Positions 12,701 to 24,544 of a stretch of 60,000 bases of DNA are shown here, piece by piece (the stretch's first letter is position 1; each line of letters begins with the position of its first letter). The DNA lies in the NCBI RefSeq assembly GCF_000003815.2, contig NW_023365936.1, forward strand, positions 64,001 through 124,000, read 5' to 3'. The notes under the pieces are model-generated. The model had not been told where the DNA came from, did not search any database, and saw only the letters and a program-made list of their open reading frames with translations. Source of the DNA: Branchiostoma floridae (taxonomy: Eukaryota > Chordata > Leptocardii > Amphioxiformes > Branchiostomatidae). The position numbers were made by a program, and so were the translations under genes.

Positions 12701-15700
12701 CTTGTTTGTTTAAGGGAAAATATGTAATAAACGTCATATCTAGTAATGTAACAAACTTAAGGATTTCTTATGCCATGAGTATGTTTCACGACTTTTAAAA
12801 ATGTAGTTTACCTACCGTTCCTTCGCTTAGATCATGAATTACACAGTATTTCAGGCACTTATCTATAGCCCCAATAACCCGACTAGAAAACAAGACATGT
12901 GGCGAAATAAATGTCCCTTAACTGGCTTGTGCCTTTCTGAAGCAAACATTTTAGTGGCATTGGTTACAGCATTTTCAAAATATCAGTAGCTAGACTTGCA
13001 GATTTATGTTAGAACTGACCTAAGTGGGAAACATGGTAACCTACATTAACAGAACACCCCTCGCCCCTTGCAAAAATCTAAACATAGAAGGAAACGGTAC
13101 ATGTAACTTTATCTTTCCTATTTGAATATATACCTCACCTCACCTCATAAAGAATATACACAGCCATGTATATAACAAAGCAAGGCATATTGACACTAAC
13201 ACGTATTCATGTAAAGTCGCATAGTCTTGAGCTTAGCTAGCGGAATTGTTATATTTTCAGCACCAGGTGAATATAATGTTGCCCATATTACCCGTCACTA
13301 CTGGTGTTTTGTTTCGGCCATGTTGGAATGGGTGTAGTTAAGGACAGAGTTGACCAAAAAAGTCCTTGTTCCATGTATCACGGTCTAAAATTCATACCGT
13401 AAGTTAATTAACGTACAACGGAGGAAGAAAGGGGAAAACGTTGTCAGTCAATGTGCTCCAAATACCATAACTGTTCTCGATCCGGCACCTTGACACCAGC
13501 GGACTAACGTTACATGCACATAAATGGCGTTTTCCGCCATTACGTTTCCCCCCGTTCCCCTGATATACGCCCACAAACCCAAATTCGACCCACAAAACAA
13601 ACCGCGTTAACCCAAATTGATACGAGCCAAACCGCAGGAGCTAAGACCTATAAAAGATGTATTGAACTAGCAAGGGTAATGTGCTCAGTTGCGGTTGACA
13701 AAAACATAACGCCCAGTCTTTGTGCCGAATCGCTCGTTTTCTAACACGACTCGCAGTATTTCATGGCCGGCATACTGGACGAGCGCGCTGTCCCAAGCTT
13801 TTCACGAATTTGAACGTCGACGGATCGAAAATTCTCCTGTAGTAAAAGTTACAGAAGTACGAATGATTCCTACCGTTTCTCCTACCTCCAAATGTGGAAT
13901 CTCTGGACTACTTTGAGCAGATGATGAGCTCTGCTAGCACGACAAGACTACACCGCCTGGTGCAGAGTCAAATCACTTCCCCAACGACCGTCTCACGCTG
14001 AACTACACTAATTATAAGTACGCAGTGTTCGTCTGTGAACTTCGAACTTCCATCTCCTGCCACAAACACGGCAGCCATTTACGTAACTTTTGACCTCCTC
14101 TGCCCCACACCTCGACAACCTCTCACAATAGTACTAGTTATGCTTAACACATAAACGGTCAAACTCGGACTCAGCCAATCCCTGCAATGGTCCAAATCTA
14201 GTCCGAAGTGTCCAATATGTAATGACATTTCATTGTTAACTAATTTAGGCCTCAAGTTGAACTTGAATATATCAAGAAATAATCAGTGTAAAATATGTCT
14301 TACATGTAGATCAGGCTCGTGGTCATTTGTCCATACACGCAGGTACAAAAGTCCCCCGGAATAAGCTGGAAAATCCACAGCTATGAGTAAACTAGGTTAT
14401 TAACAGAATCTTAACTTAAAAGTCAAAAGCCACTGGTCGACGAACACTCAAGGGGAGAGTCGCGTGTTTTTACGAAGTCGAAACAACCTTACCTTTTCCT
14501 AGATTCACCGCAAAAAATAAAAACTGTTGAGACTAATTCCTCCGTGGACGCCATTTTATTGAACCGAATCATGAAAGGATCCAAAAGAACCAAACACAAG
14601 ACAGTCTTCCTGATGGTTTAAACATATATCAGCGGACAAATCCTCACAAATGATCCAAGAACGCCTCTGTTTATGTAGTCTTTTTGCGAAGACCGCTGGT
14701 ACATCATGGTTTTTAAACGAAAACGGAAAACACGTCGCAACATTCTCAGTTTACCTCCGTCTAGATCCACAATGGCGCTGTTGAGAAACGAGAAGTTCCT
14801 CCCAGTTCACAGTGCTTCCAGTTTGGCCCTGGAGAAGTAACCACATGAAGCAGACGAAATTCCCTTTCCGCCGCGTTTCCAGAGGTTCTGACTTCAAATT
14901 TACTCGTCCAACAACTGCTAGAATCCTTTCACAGCATTAGGTGAAGATAATATCCAATACTATCACATAATATAGACGATTTTATAGGAATGCGATTTTT
15001 CCGTCCCCCACCTGTTGACTGCACACCTTTTCAAGCCCCAGGCAGTTACCTGCCGACTCGACTTACTGGTATTTGATACGCGACTGCGCGCGATTGGTCG
15101 GACATGAATTGAAAGGCAAACATGCATGGCAGGTCTATTTATAGCTATTGTTGCTGGGTGTAACATGACTCTAGGTGCAGGTAGGTCTGTGCCACATAAT
15201 GAATAAGCTATTACTCAACGTCACAACACCTCAATATTCTCTATACCGCAGCGCTAATAGTCTCTTTTCTTGGCTTGTAGGTAATGACATGTACAATAAT
15301 TCCACTTAAGACGAGAACTTGACAACAACACAAATTTATTTAGCGTGCTTCACGGAAACACCGGTGTCCTGTACATGGCCATGGTCTACCCTACATTCAA
15401 CTATGTTGAATGAATCTGTGGGTACATGTTGTCCTATGACAACACTGTGTTGGCTTGGCCGTCCTTGGAAACGATACGTTACAAGTTCGTCCCAATTTTC
15501 TCATACTGTTGCAGAACACTCGTATCTGCCTACAACTATGCTATCTCCAGACAGTGCCTCGATACTATTAGAGGTCAATTAGATAGTGTTTAGTCTTTTG
15601 GATATTGTCCGGCCCCAAGTAGATCTACTCGGAGGTTAACGTTAACTACTATATACATTTATGGTCCCCGAACCCTCAATACATGGTACTTTAACTTCTA

Positions 15701-16480
15701 GTAAATAGATTGAATGCCCAAATGGAGTTCCACCATGGTAGCTTATACGAAAAATTACATTTCCCTCCTGCAGCGGTAACACCAACAGGTAACTAAGGAA
15801 GAAGCTTGATTCTTTCCGTGGGTTCTTTATAGCTCCAAGCCATTAGGACGGAGACCTCACCGCGACCGTCCTGCGACCGACCTGCGACCGAACGCTTTGC
15901 AATTTCATAGTACAAAACGAATCTTTTTTCGCTATGTATGCTGTTCTTTTTTTCAGTCACAGTTTAAATTTTGAGTGATATTCCAATTATGAAAACAAAA
16001 GTGACACAAATCCAATTTAGTTCGCAGCGAGGTCGCAGCGTGATCGCCGTCAGGTTGCAGAGGGGCCGTACAACAGTTCAGAAATATATGTACAACAACT
16101 CCTATCTGCGACTGCTCCGAGACGCATATAAATATTTCCATAAACACATACAAGATCAGAGCGACTGAATCGACATATTTCTGTATGAAATTAGAGTCGC
16201 TCAGAAGACTCGCGGTATGCCATAAACATATACAGTCAAAAGGCACGCTTTAAGTCACCACCAACTCCCTTTGTTATCCCAATGTTGTCATTACACAATC
16301 TTTCATCGGTCATTGTGAATTTACTATTCTGTGTAGCATGAAACATCATCAGTTCAACTGTATGGGAGACAGACTAACCTTTAGATCCTAGCGTCCTTCC
16401 AAGAGATTGGGCCTGTTCGAATTCACAAAGGAGAGTGATTTTCTCCTGGAATTATAAGCTCATATAGCACGGAGCTGTGG
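9740..16480. other. gene-free stretch downstream of gene D
   Basis: No coding signal recognised. A CpG-richer patch at 13500-13580, a TATAAAAG at about 13650 and a weak inverted repeat of CTGCGACC words (about 15860-16050, possible decayed MITE) are the only structures noticed. Confidence 0.5.
10384..10410. repeat. (TTATG)n microsatellite
   Basis: About five TTATG units. Confidence 0.85.
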
Positions 16481-16491
16481 GGGAACCGGGT

Positions 16492-16510
16492 GGGGAATTC
16501 CCTGACGCAA
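16492..16510 (+). promoter_or_regulatory. kB site abutting an ATF/C/EBP-like motif
   Basis: GGGGAATTCCC followed directly by TGACGCAA. Located 0.4 kb beyond the 3' end of gene D. Confidence 0.4.
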
Positions 16511-16885
16511 TGTTCTGTGCCGTTTACAGACGATTCCATTATAATTTAGATCCATGAGAGGGGGGTGACTTTTTGTGCCCGCAGCCAATAGATGAAATGG
16601 AATTTAACAGACAACCGTACAGTGCAGAAACCCTTCCTGTAGTATTTGAGTCATGTACAGTAAGTTAATAGGGCATACATGGGACAAGGGTAGGGTGTAT
16701 AAACAAATTGGACCAAAGAGAGCGGTCAAACTCAAAATCATAACGAAATAGTACAAGGACATGGACTGACCGAAAGTGAAATGCCAGTTAAGGAATACAA
16801 GATGGTCGGTCTTTCAGACAGCACCTAATTAATCGAACTTAATTGAAATTCCGTCTTTGGACCTCATTGCATTTAGAATGCATAC

Positions 16886-19551
16886 TTAAAGGTCCGAAGT
16901 GTCCACGATGATCTTGAGAAACATGGTGTCCCCTCTGACGTAACCGTGGCTGCTACTGTCCAGCTGACTGAGCGGCACGAAGAGCGGACATCCACTGGCG
17001 ATGTTCATGTCACTGGTGGGCCGCTGGAAGGACGAGCTGGTCGGGTCAGGACGGAACGCGTCTGTCACGTGCTTGTGATTGTTTTGGTCCAGGAGCATGA
17101 AGGTCAACTGTGGATAAAGAAAGAATAAAAATTAACAATAAGCTTCACGTTGATAACTTATCACTCTCGCAAAAACGGTTGTCTTTTTTTAGATCACAGT
17201 AATTTTCCGGTGGCTTTATAATCTTTAAGCAACAAAAAACTAAGCAATAGATAACACAACGACATGTGCGAGTATTCACCTTCTGTCTGAAAGGCCAGCG
17301 TAGAAGTCCATCGTAGTGACCCCTCATGACGACGAAGAACAGGCTGACATGAGTGCCCTTCCCCATCCCGTCTCCGTTCAGGTAGATCCGGGCGCACATC
17401 TTGTACCCTGTACGGCTGGTGAAGAAACATGGCGAGTAGAAACTTGCTGTCTTCCCCGTGATGGCGTCGTGGCGCTTGTGAGCGAAATCCGGAATCTTCC
17501 AGGTCAGGATGCCGTCATAGCTGGTCAATTCGAGGGTCTGGATCCGGAGGTCTTGTTCCGCGAGGGCCACCTGCTGCTGAACGAGCATCCTTTGAAGACT
17601 CTCAACTTTCTTCTCTAGAGTCTTAAAGGTCTCCCTTTCTTGGCGATGCTGTTGCTCTAACGCCTCCACCCGACCACTGCACTCTTCCATCTCGCGATTG
17701 AGGACTGTGAGGATGCGCATTCCTTCCAGCGATGCTTCCCGCGCCCCTAGTACCAAAGCCCGCTCATGATTTCCTCTAGCCACAGGTGCTGGCCTAGCCT
17801 CCGACTGACGTGATAACTGTTGGATCCTGTTATTCACGTCTTGTAGCGATTGGCTGATCTGCTGTTGCAGACCCTGAAAAAGGAATTATAATTGCAGTCT
17901 AAGACGCTATACATGTTTTAGCCCGAAACAGTAAAGGCGCAAATAACTCCTGGGCAATTTCGTGGCATAATCCTAAAACAAGTAATAAGTAATATCCAAC
18001 ACAAAAATTGGACTGAACAGCACCAGTCTTTACCAAGGAATGAACAATCCACTGCTACCATGACGAAAATTTGTGTGAGTCCAATTTTTGTGTTGTAAAT
18101 TACAATAAAACTAGTTAAAGAATGACTTCTGCCAACACAGATGAACTTTCAAGTTCAGATATGTAGAAATATTCAACATGGCATACCTGGATGTAGTGGT
18201 TGTACAGCTGGCGAGGTGTATGGCAGTTGTGACAATGGTCCTGAACAAAAAAGGAACTAAACCACTTTAATATCTTCAAAAAAACATTTGAGTAAACTAA
18301 GATTCCAACATCTTTTTATTGCAACATATATTTATACAACACAAGATACCAATATGTTCAAAGACAGCGACCAATAAAGCAACTTTCCTTCTTAAACCTA
18401 CCTGGTACTCCTTCAGCGGCCCAGACCAGCGACACGTGTCATCGGTGCACAGAACTCGCAGAGCCTGTACCTCCCTGTCTGTAGCCTTGTCATAGTATGC
18501 CCGCAACCTGAAACACCGAGTGAGAAGATGACTCATTGCACATTTGCCGCGTGTGTAACAACTAATGAACCAAATGTTAGTTTACTTAGTTTAGAATAAT
18601 CTACCCCCCTCACGAATGGTACAGCCCGGGTCTGGAATGTTCTTCGTGGAGTGACCTTGAGTGAATACACATGCAGGACTGACTCGTGAGTATGTGTGTC
18701 AGCGTGTTTATTGAACATCCCTATGTATATCCCTAAGTTAAGAGGGAGCAGGAAGTCAGTTTAACACCAAATGCGTTTTAAAACTTAACAAAATGGTGTT
18801 CAAGTTTGATGCTGAGGAGTACATTAGACGTCTTGCATTTCAAAGCGTCATTTTACAGTCAAATCCTAGACAAATCTGTAATAATATGTGAGGATAGGCA
18901 ACCTGAAACGCCGAGTGAAAAATGACTCATTGCACATTTGCCGCGTGTGCAACAACTAATGAACGAAATGCGTTTTAAAACTTAACAAAATGGTGTTCAA
19001 GTTTTATGCTGGTGATCGTGTGAGACGTCTTCTATTCTTAAGCGTCATTTTACAATCGAATCCTAAACAAATCTCTAATAATATGTGAGGATAGGCAACC
19101 TGAAACGCCGAGTGAAAAATGACTCATTGCACATTTGCCGCGTGTGTAACAACTAATGAACGAAATGCGTTTTAAAACTTAACAAAATGGTGTTCAAGTT
19201 TTATGCTGGCGATCGTGTGAGACGTCTTCTATTCTTAAGCGTCATTTTACAGTCGAATCCTAAACAAATCTATAATATGTGAGGATAGAAATGACACATA
19301 ACCAAATTTGACCGAGATCGACATATATGACTTCCTGTTGTTACCACAATCAAGATGACAAACCAAAGATAAGGAGGAACTTAGCAACCGCGATCGAACT
19401 TTTACCTTTGAGGATATTCTTGACTTTCACAGGTTTTGCAGTACCGATCACCCTTGTCTGTCTGCCATGCTTGTTTCAAAACAAGCCCGCACACAACACA
19501 AGTGTAGTGGGAGACATCGTCCAAGAACAGATCAGGCGCGTACCCCGGCAT
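16886..19551 (-). CDS. TRAF-like gene D: degenerate RING, one zinc finger, coiled coil, MATH
   Basis: Predicted exons are 19551-19406, 18507-18402, 18240-18187, 17873-17280 and 17107-16886, all with GT-AG borders. They join in one open frame of 373 residues. Exon 1 (MPGYAPDL...) aligns with the RING exons of A, B and C and keeps Cys18, Cys21, Cys38 and Cys41, but has Lys33 and Asp35 where the third Cys and the His belong. The exon carrying the last RING Cys pair is missing; exon 1 joins directly in phase to the zinc-finger exon. That exon plus the 54-nt exon give one complete TRAF finger, C-X4-C-X11-H-X3-C (Cys69, Cys74). A coiled coil spans about 103-215 and a full TRAF-C/MATH domain 219-371, with the RIYLNGDG, SSSFQRP and SGCPLF segments that line the receptor-peptide groove in TRAF2. 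The layout resembles vertebrate TRAF1, which has no RING, so an adaptor or modulator role without ligase activity is inferred. Expression is unknown; no frame breaks are seen. Confidence 0.78.
17997..18095. mobile_element. 99-bp foldback element in a gene D intron
   Basis: Inverted ends CAACACAAAAATTGGACT (17997-18014 and reverse at 18078-18095) are perfect over 18 bp. It lies in the intron between the 54-nt exon and the coiled-coil exon. Family unknown. Confidence 0.7.
18503..19288. repeat. three tandem copies of a 197-bp intron segment in gene D
   Basis: Units start at 18503, 18898 and 19095 with GCAACCTGAAAC. Each covers the 3' end of the gene D intron, including the splice acceptor and the first five bases of the zinc-finger exon. 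Copy 1 is split by an insertion of about 190 bp. Copies 2 and 3 are near-identical. Confidence 0.88.
18577..18765. other. 189-bp insertion within intron repeat copy 1
   Basis: Absent from repeat copies 2 and 3 and bounded by an 8-bp direct repeat ACCAAATG (18569-18576 and 18766-18773), which looks like a target duplication. No inverted ends seen. It might instead be old sequence deleted from the other copies. Confidence 0.55.
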
Positions 19552-19786
19552 GGCGCCCTGCCTTCTTCACCCTTCAGAATGAAAAACAAGCGCTAGCGTT
19601 ATAGCAAAGCTGCTACTGGTTGCGTTACTGATACGCGTCCTCTTTTTTGTCGTGATGAGCTAATATTACTAGTGTACAAACGTGGTCATTTCCTGGAGTA
19701 AATGCTAAGGAGACTTTCACACATTGGCCGTCGCTCTACAAGTGGGACGCGGAGAAGTGTCTTACTCTGATCAAGGACGTTAGAAC

Positions 19787-20326
19787 ATAAATCATGTCCG
19801 GGTAAAGAAGGAGCAGGTCTAGGTGTGCAGCAGTGCAGACGTAATGTCACGTGATCGTCACTCAAACAAAAGCTAGGAATGCAAATCTTAACAGCTTGCT
19901 GCTATTCATTGATTCATTGGCCCTCCACATGACAAATATGAGTCATTACGTTTGATACATGTACACCTTACCCTCAGCTTGATTTCTGAAACGCATACTC
20001 GTGCAGTGAGTTTGGCGTTGTTATGAGAGTTGCGCTTCAGAAATCAAGCTGAGGGTAAGTAAGGAAAGGGCCGTGAGTATCAAACGGAATGACTCATATT
20101 TGTCATGTGGATGACCAGTCAATGAATAGCAGCAACCTATTTGGATTCCTACATTTGTATGAGTCACGCATGATCACGTGACATTACGTCTGCAGAGAAA
20201 TGCCTCACCCTTCCATGGAACGAAACTCTATGACCCTGCTTGCAGACGTAATGTCACGTGATTGTGACTCATACAAAAGCTAGGAATGCAAATCTAACCA
20301 GGTTTTACCCGGACGTGATTTATGAA
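19787..20326. mobile_element. long foldback element, about 540 bp
   Basis: Outer arms ACATAAATCATGTCCGGGTAAA (left, about 19787) and its reverse counterpart at about 20305-20326 enclose a second hairpin with arms of about 170 bp (19834-20005 against 20020-20194). The word TGCAGACGTAATGTCACGTGA occurs three times, two direct and one inverted. No coding frame. It lies 0.25 kb upstream of the gene D first coding exon. Confidence 0.75.
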
Positions 20327-20329
20327 GAC

Positions 20330-21280
20330 AATCCGGTAAGTTTGACCTTATTTCTTGCGTAATTGGCGAGTAAATCTCTACAGGTATATTCATACACATT
20401 TGAAACCGAATTCTTACCGTAGATCGACAAGTATGGTTGTTATAATGAACTATCGCAAGGCTTACACATTGGCCATGACCTGGCTTGACCACACCCAGGT
20501 AGACACCTGCAACATTTAATCAATGTGTGCGAGAAATATGACAATCTTACTAGCCTAGATAGGCGTAGAAAGCTAATGGGAACACAATATCGAGACGCAC
20601 GTACTTGTGCTAAAACGAAATATCTGAAGCAGAAGGGCGTCAAAAATACCACAATTATCTGCTTACGTCAAACAATAATAATATGAAGCAAAGTCAATTT
20701 TCCTATTAGTCTTTTTCAGCAGTCATGATCGTACCTGTACAGTAATTGATTTAAAAAGAAGTCACGTTTCTTCACATTTCATTGCGCATGCGTCATACAC
20801 CAATGTCTTTGAGTTGGGTGATCGCCAATAGTAGTCTAGTATCCCTGCTCTCAGGCTGTTGACAAAGGCTGTATTTACCCTATGAAACACATTGCGCTCC
20901 ACATTATTTCTAAAATAACATTTCCTGCAGTTTCGTGTACTTTGACTGTCGTGCGACTGTACCGCTTACCGCCAGCCAACCTCACTGTAATATTTCATAT
21001 GTCAAACATCCAACTTGTCAGAATATTATAGTAACTCTTAGTTGTGCAAAAACAGGGTAACAGGATGGTCGATGGTAATGAACCTTCTGAAAGAACCGTA
21101 ACAAGGTCAAGTCTACATTAATATATATCAATTTTCTCGTGCCTGCAACAGTAAAACCCTCTCTCATGTACACACAAGGCATGCCGGTATACATCAGACT
21201 ATTAAAGATGTAGGAACTTTGAACCGCGCATTGTGAAACTACATGGGGAACTTCCAGTGACAGGCGAATACGGAAGTATA
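20330..21280. other. unannotated stretch left of the LTR element
   Basis: No coding exon, repeat or promoter signal was recognised. Gene D regulatory sequence could lie here because its coding start is at 19551. Confidence 0.5.
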
Positions 21281-21284
21281 CGTG

Positions 21285-22102
21285 TGTAGTGAGGATAACT
21301 AGAGCCCTATACCCTTAATGCTGAATCACCCCTTATTAGAGCCCTTCCCCGTCATTGACTATTGTATCTTCCCTGTGACTGCCGCACACTGTTAGGGTGG
21401 TAGCGCGTCTCTGTGACGTCAACCTGTCAACAAGCCACGTGGGCGCCGCTCTTCTAACCAATCGCTGTTTCCGTTTGGCATTATGTAAAATCTCTCTCTG
21501 ATGGAAAGTTTCTCTTTATATACCCAAGAAACCCGGGTATCTTTGGCTTTTGGTATTCGGACTTCGACTGTGAACAACCGATCTCGACCTCCTTGAGGGG
21601 CGGCCGGTCGGCGGTCGGGTTTTCTCGGGCTTCCGACGGGTCTTTGAGCGGCGCGACGACATGACTTGTACCTCGGGCGACAAATTGTGGTGAGCACTTA
21701 GTGTTTTGCTGTGAGCCCTTGGCGGTTCTTAATGATGTGCGGTTAGACAGTCCAAATTGAGGTTTCGGGGGGTCCCTGGGATACTTAGAAACTATTTACT
21801 ATTGTGGTGTGCTTTGCATTGTATTGTGATGTGATTCCTGCATTGATGTGTACTGTGCATTCTCTTATGTGAGACTATTTGTAACCACCGTACAAGCGTC
21901 AGAATAAAAGGAATGTAAACGTGAACCCTCATGTTTGGGCCTTGGTTTATGGTGTGCGTGAGAGAAATATACAAGCCTGAATCCTACCACTAGATAGATT
22001 TGGTCATTGATCTGAGTGTAGTAGAGTACTTCCCCAGTACAGGGGTTGGAACTTAGAGTAGTGGTTCCCAATAGCTAGGTCAAGACCAATCTATATGCCA
22101 CA
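21285..22102 (+). repeat. 5' LTR
   Basis: 818 bp, starting TGTAGTGAGG and ending TATGCCACA. It contains a CCAAT box at 21458, a TATA-type TATATA at 21517-21522 and an AATAAA signal at 21903-21908, in the right order for the U3-R-U5 layout of a retroelement promoter and poly(A) site. A TGACGTCA motif occurs in U3 near 21414. Confidence 0.92.
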
Positions 22103-22104
22103 AA

Positions 22105-22129
22105 TGGTTCCTAACACCGGGAATGAACC
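22105..22129 (+). other. candidate primer-binding site
   Basis: Starts TGGTTCC two bases after the 5' LTR. Its complement ends ...CCA and contains a GGTTC T-loop-like segment, as expected for the 3' end of a tRNA. I cannot name the tRNA: the T-loop reading is one base off the usual pattern. Confidence 0.6.
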
Positions 22130-24544
22130 TCGTTCCTTTGTTCTTGTCCGACTTGTACGGTGGTTCCTCGGTTTAATCGTCGGTAAACTCTAGTTTTCTC
22201 AGTTTTTCTAAATTACGACCCATCGATTCTAACCATGACTAAAGTGCCTGTGTGAGTCCGGCGTGTCCTCTTCCTCCCAAATTCGCCTTTTCGTCCTTGT
22301 TTGTTTCAAAAGTATCTTGCCGCTTTCCACAAATGATTTCTAACGTAGTTAAGGACCTCATAACGATGTCGCTCCTAATTCGAACGGTGATTTCGTATTT
22401 TATCATTGTTCACCGAGTGGCCAATGTCAGCCTGTCGCCACCTGAGTTCGGCCCCTCCTGCCGGCCAACTCCAATCGACGGGACCCCGTCCTGCTACCCG
22501 GGTCTTGGAAAAAACCATCTCCGGGTCATCGGACCTTACAAGTGGTTCCTTGTCCTTCTTGATTCCCCCTTTATAAACGTCTACTCGTTAACGTTAAATA
22601 ATTGAGTTGTGTTTGAATTAGAGCCTTTCTTCGATTTTGACCAAGTCGTTACCACTTTCTCAAGCCGACACTTAATTTGTGTTCTGTTAGAAGTTTGGTT
22701 CTTTATTTCTACTCATTCTCGTATTCTCCTTGTTCCATTTCTTAAACCTTGCCTTGTCGTGTTCTTAGATTTATTCCTGCCACAGTAACGAATCTAAAAC
22801 GTCCAGTTTGATCCGTTGTAACGCCCTCCTACAGTCCTAGCCTTTGTTTTACTTTCCTACGTGGTCGTTGTGTTTTTGTGTGTGTCCTAGTTCTGTCAGG
22901 TTTGGCCGTGATTTCACATTCCACCTTCCGTGTGTTTTTCTCCCTATTTCTGGTTTTAACCCGTAAAGTTGAGCTCCCGTCCCAGGTGCATATTTTGCTG
23001 TTCTTGTGTGGTGGGGAAGGTTTCGTGTGTGTTGACAGTGTGCCTTTTTCGGTTAACTGTGGTCTTGGGTATTGTCGGTAGGCTATCTGTGATCTGACAG
23101 TGAGTGATTTTTCTTTCCGTGTATTTGAGACTTTTGACCCACCTAGTGGCTCTGTAGCGGTACACCTAGTTGGATTTTCGAAAGAGTATAAATTTATCCC
23201 TTCCTTTTGGTTAGTTGAACTGCAGTTTCTCTACCGTTACGTTAGTCGTGTGTCCAGTTATCTTAGCCGGTCAGATTCCTCCTGTCCAAGTTAACTGTTA
23301 ATTTGTTAGTCGTGAGTTAAAATTGTGATTCCTGTGTGTGTTTTGTTTATCAAGCGTTTTGACCAGCGGAAGGATTGTCCTTCTTCGTTTTCCTATGTTA
23401 TACTTTTTTCGGTACGAAGTCACTTTTTGCAGGATGACTTTGGTTCTGTGGTTTTAGTTTATTCTATTGTATTGTTGTTTGATCGAACTGATACTGGCCT
23501 GGTACACTGCCTCGTTTGCCAACATAGTTTTGATTTTGAAGATTGTTTTGCTGTGTTATCGTGCGAACTCATGTATGACAAATTGACGCGTTTACTTTCC
23601 CACAGTTTTGTAATCCCTCGGTGGTGTGCTTGTGGGTGTATCCATGATAATTGAGTTGTTCTACTTGTCCTTCAAAATGCTGAGACTACAAAAATACACT
23701 GTTTCACACGTTTCCAAGATATCGCCCCCTGGAATAGAGTCAATCTGTTCTTTGTTTCTTAGTGATCGTCTCATCTGTCCACCCTTCTGATCTATGACCC
23801 CTGCCATCCGGTTCACGGCCATTGATCTGTAATTTCATCTTTCCAACACCTTCTGGAAAGTTCTGAGGAATTACTTGTCTCTGTGGGGCTGGCTTTTCCG
23901 AATCAGACAATATCAACCCCCCTTCCCCTGGGTCTATTTAAACTCCTTTGTTAGTTGTTAGGGTGAATTGTCAATTTTAAATCATTTCTCGTCATGTTTG
24001 AGTCCAGCTGGTTGTTTCGTCGGTTCCTTATTATTTTGTACGGTGTTTTTATTTCCGTTATGTTACTCCAGTCCTAGAGGCTAAAATGTCAGCACATTCG
24101 TGCAGTGCGAGTCCCTTTTACTGAGTCTGTTGGTGTGTGTTTTCGTCAAATAAGTCTCTCTTAAAATTTTTGGCAATTTCTCCGTATTCGGGGTGGTGAG
24201 AGCACCCCACAATAGACAGTCATTTTTTTTTTCATTTTCAAAACTGCGTGTTTGTTTTTCGTGCCCGTCTGCACATTTCCCACCACGGGAGAATGCGTAA
24301 GAAATTAGAAGGTGACCACCTTGACTTTCCAATTAACTAGTTCCGGCCAGGTTGTCCCTGGATGATTGCGTAAGCTACATGTTTGTGCAAGGCCTCTCCT
24401 ACCTGTCTTGTACATTTTCCATCCGAAGGCCATCCGGCGTCTCTATGGCAACGGCACGCAAACTCCACGTGCACTGCACCAAGACCCTGCCCCGTCTGCC
24501 CGTCAGGGTTGCCTGGCAACGGCCTAGCCACCCTTTGTTGTTAG
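22130..24544. other. non-coding left interior of the LTR element
   Basis: About 2.4 kb where gag and most of pol would normally lie. It is T-rich on the plus strand, has no open frame above about 120 codons, and no gag or pol motif is seen. Either this is an unrelated captured sequence or the coding part was deleted. Confidence 0.6.
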
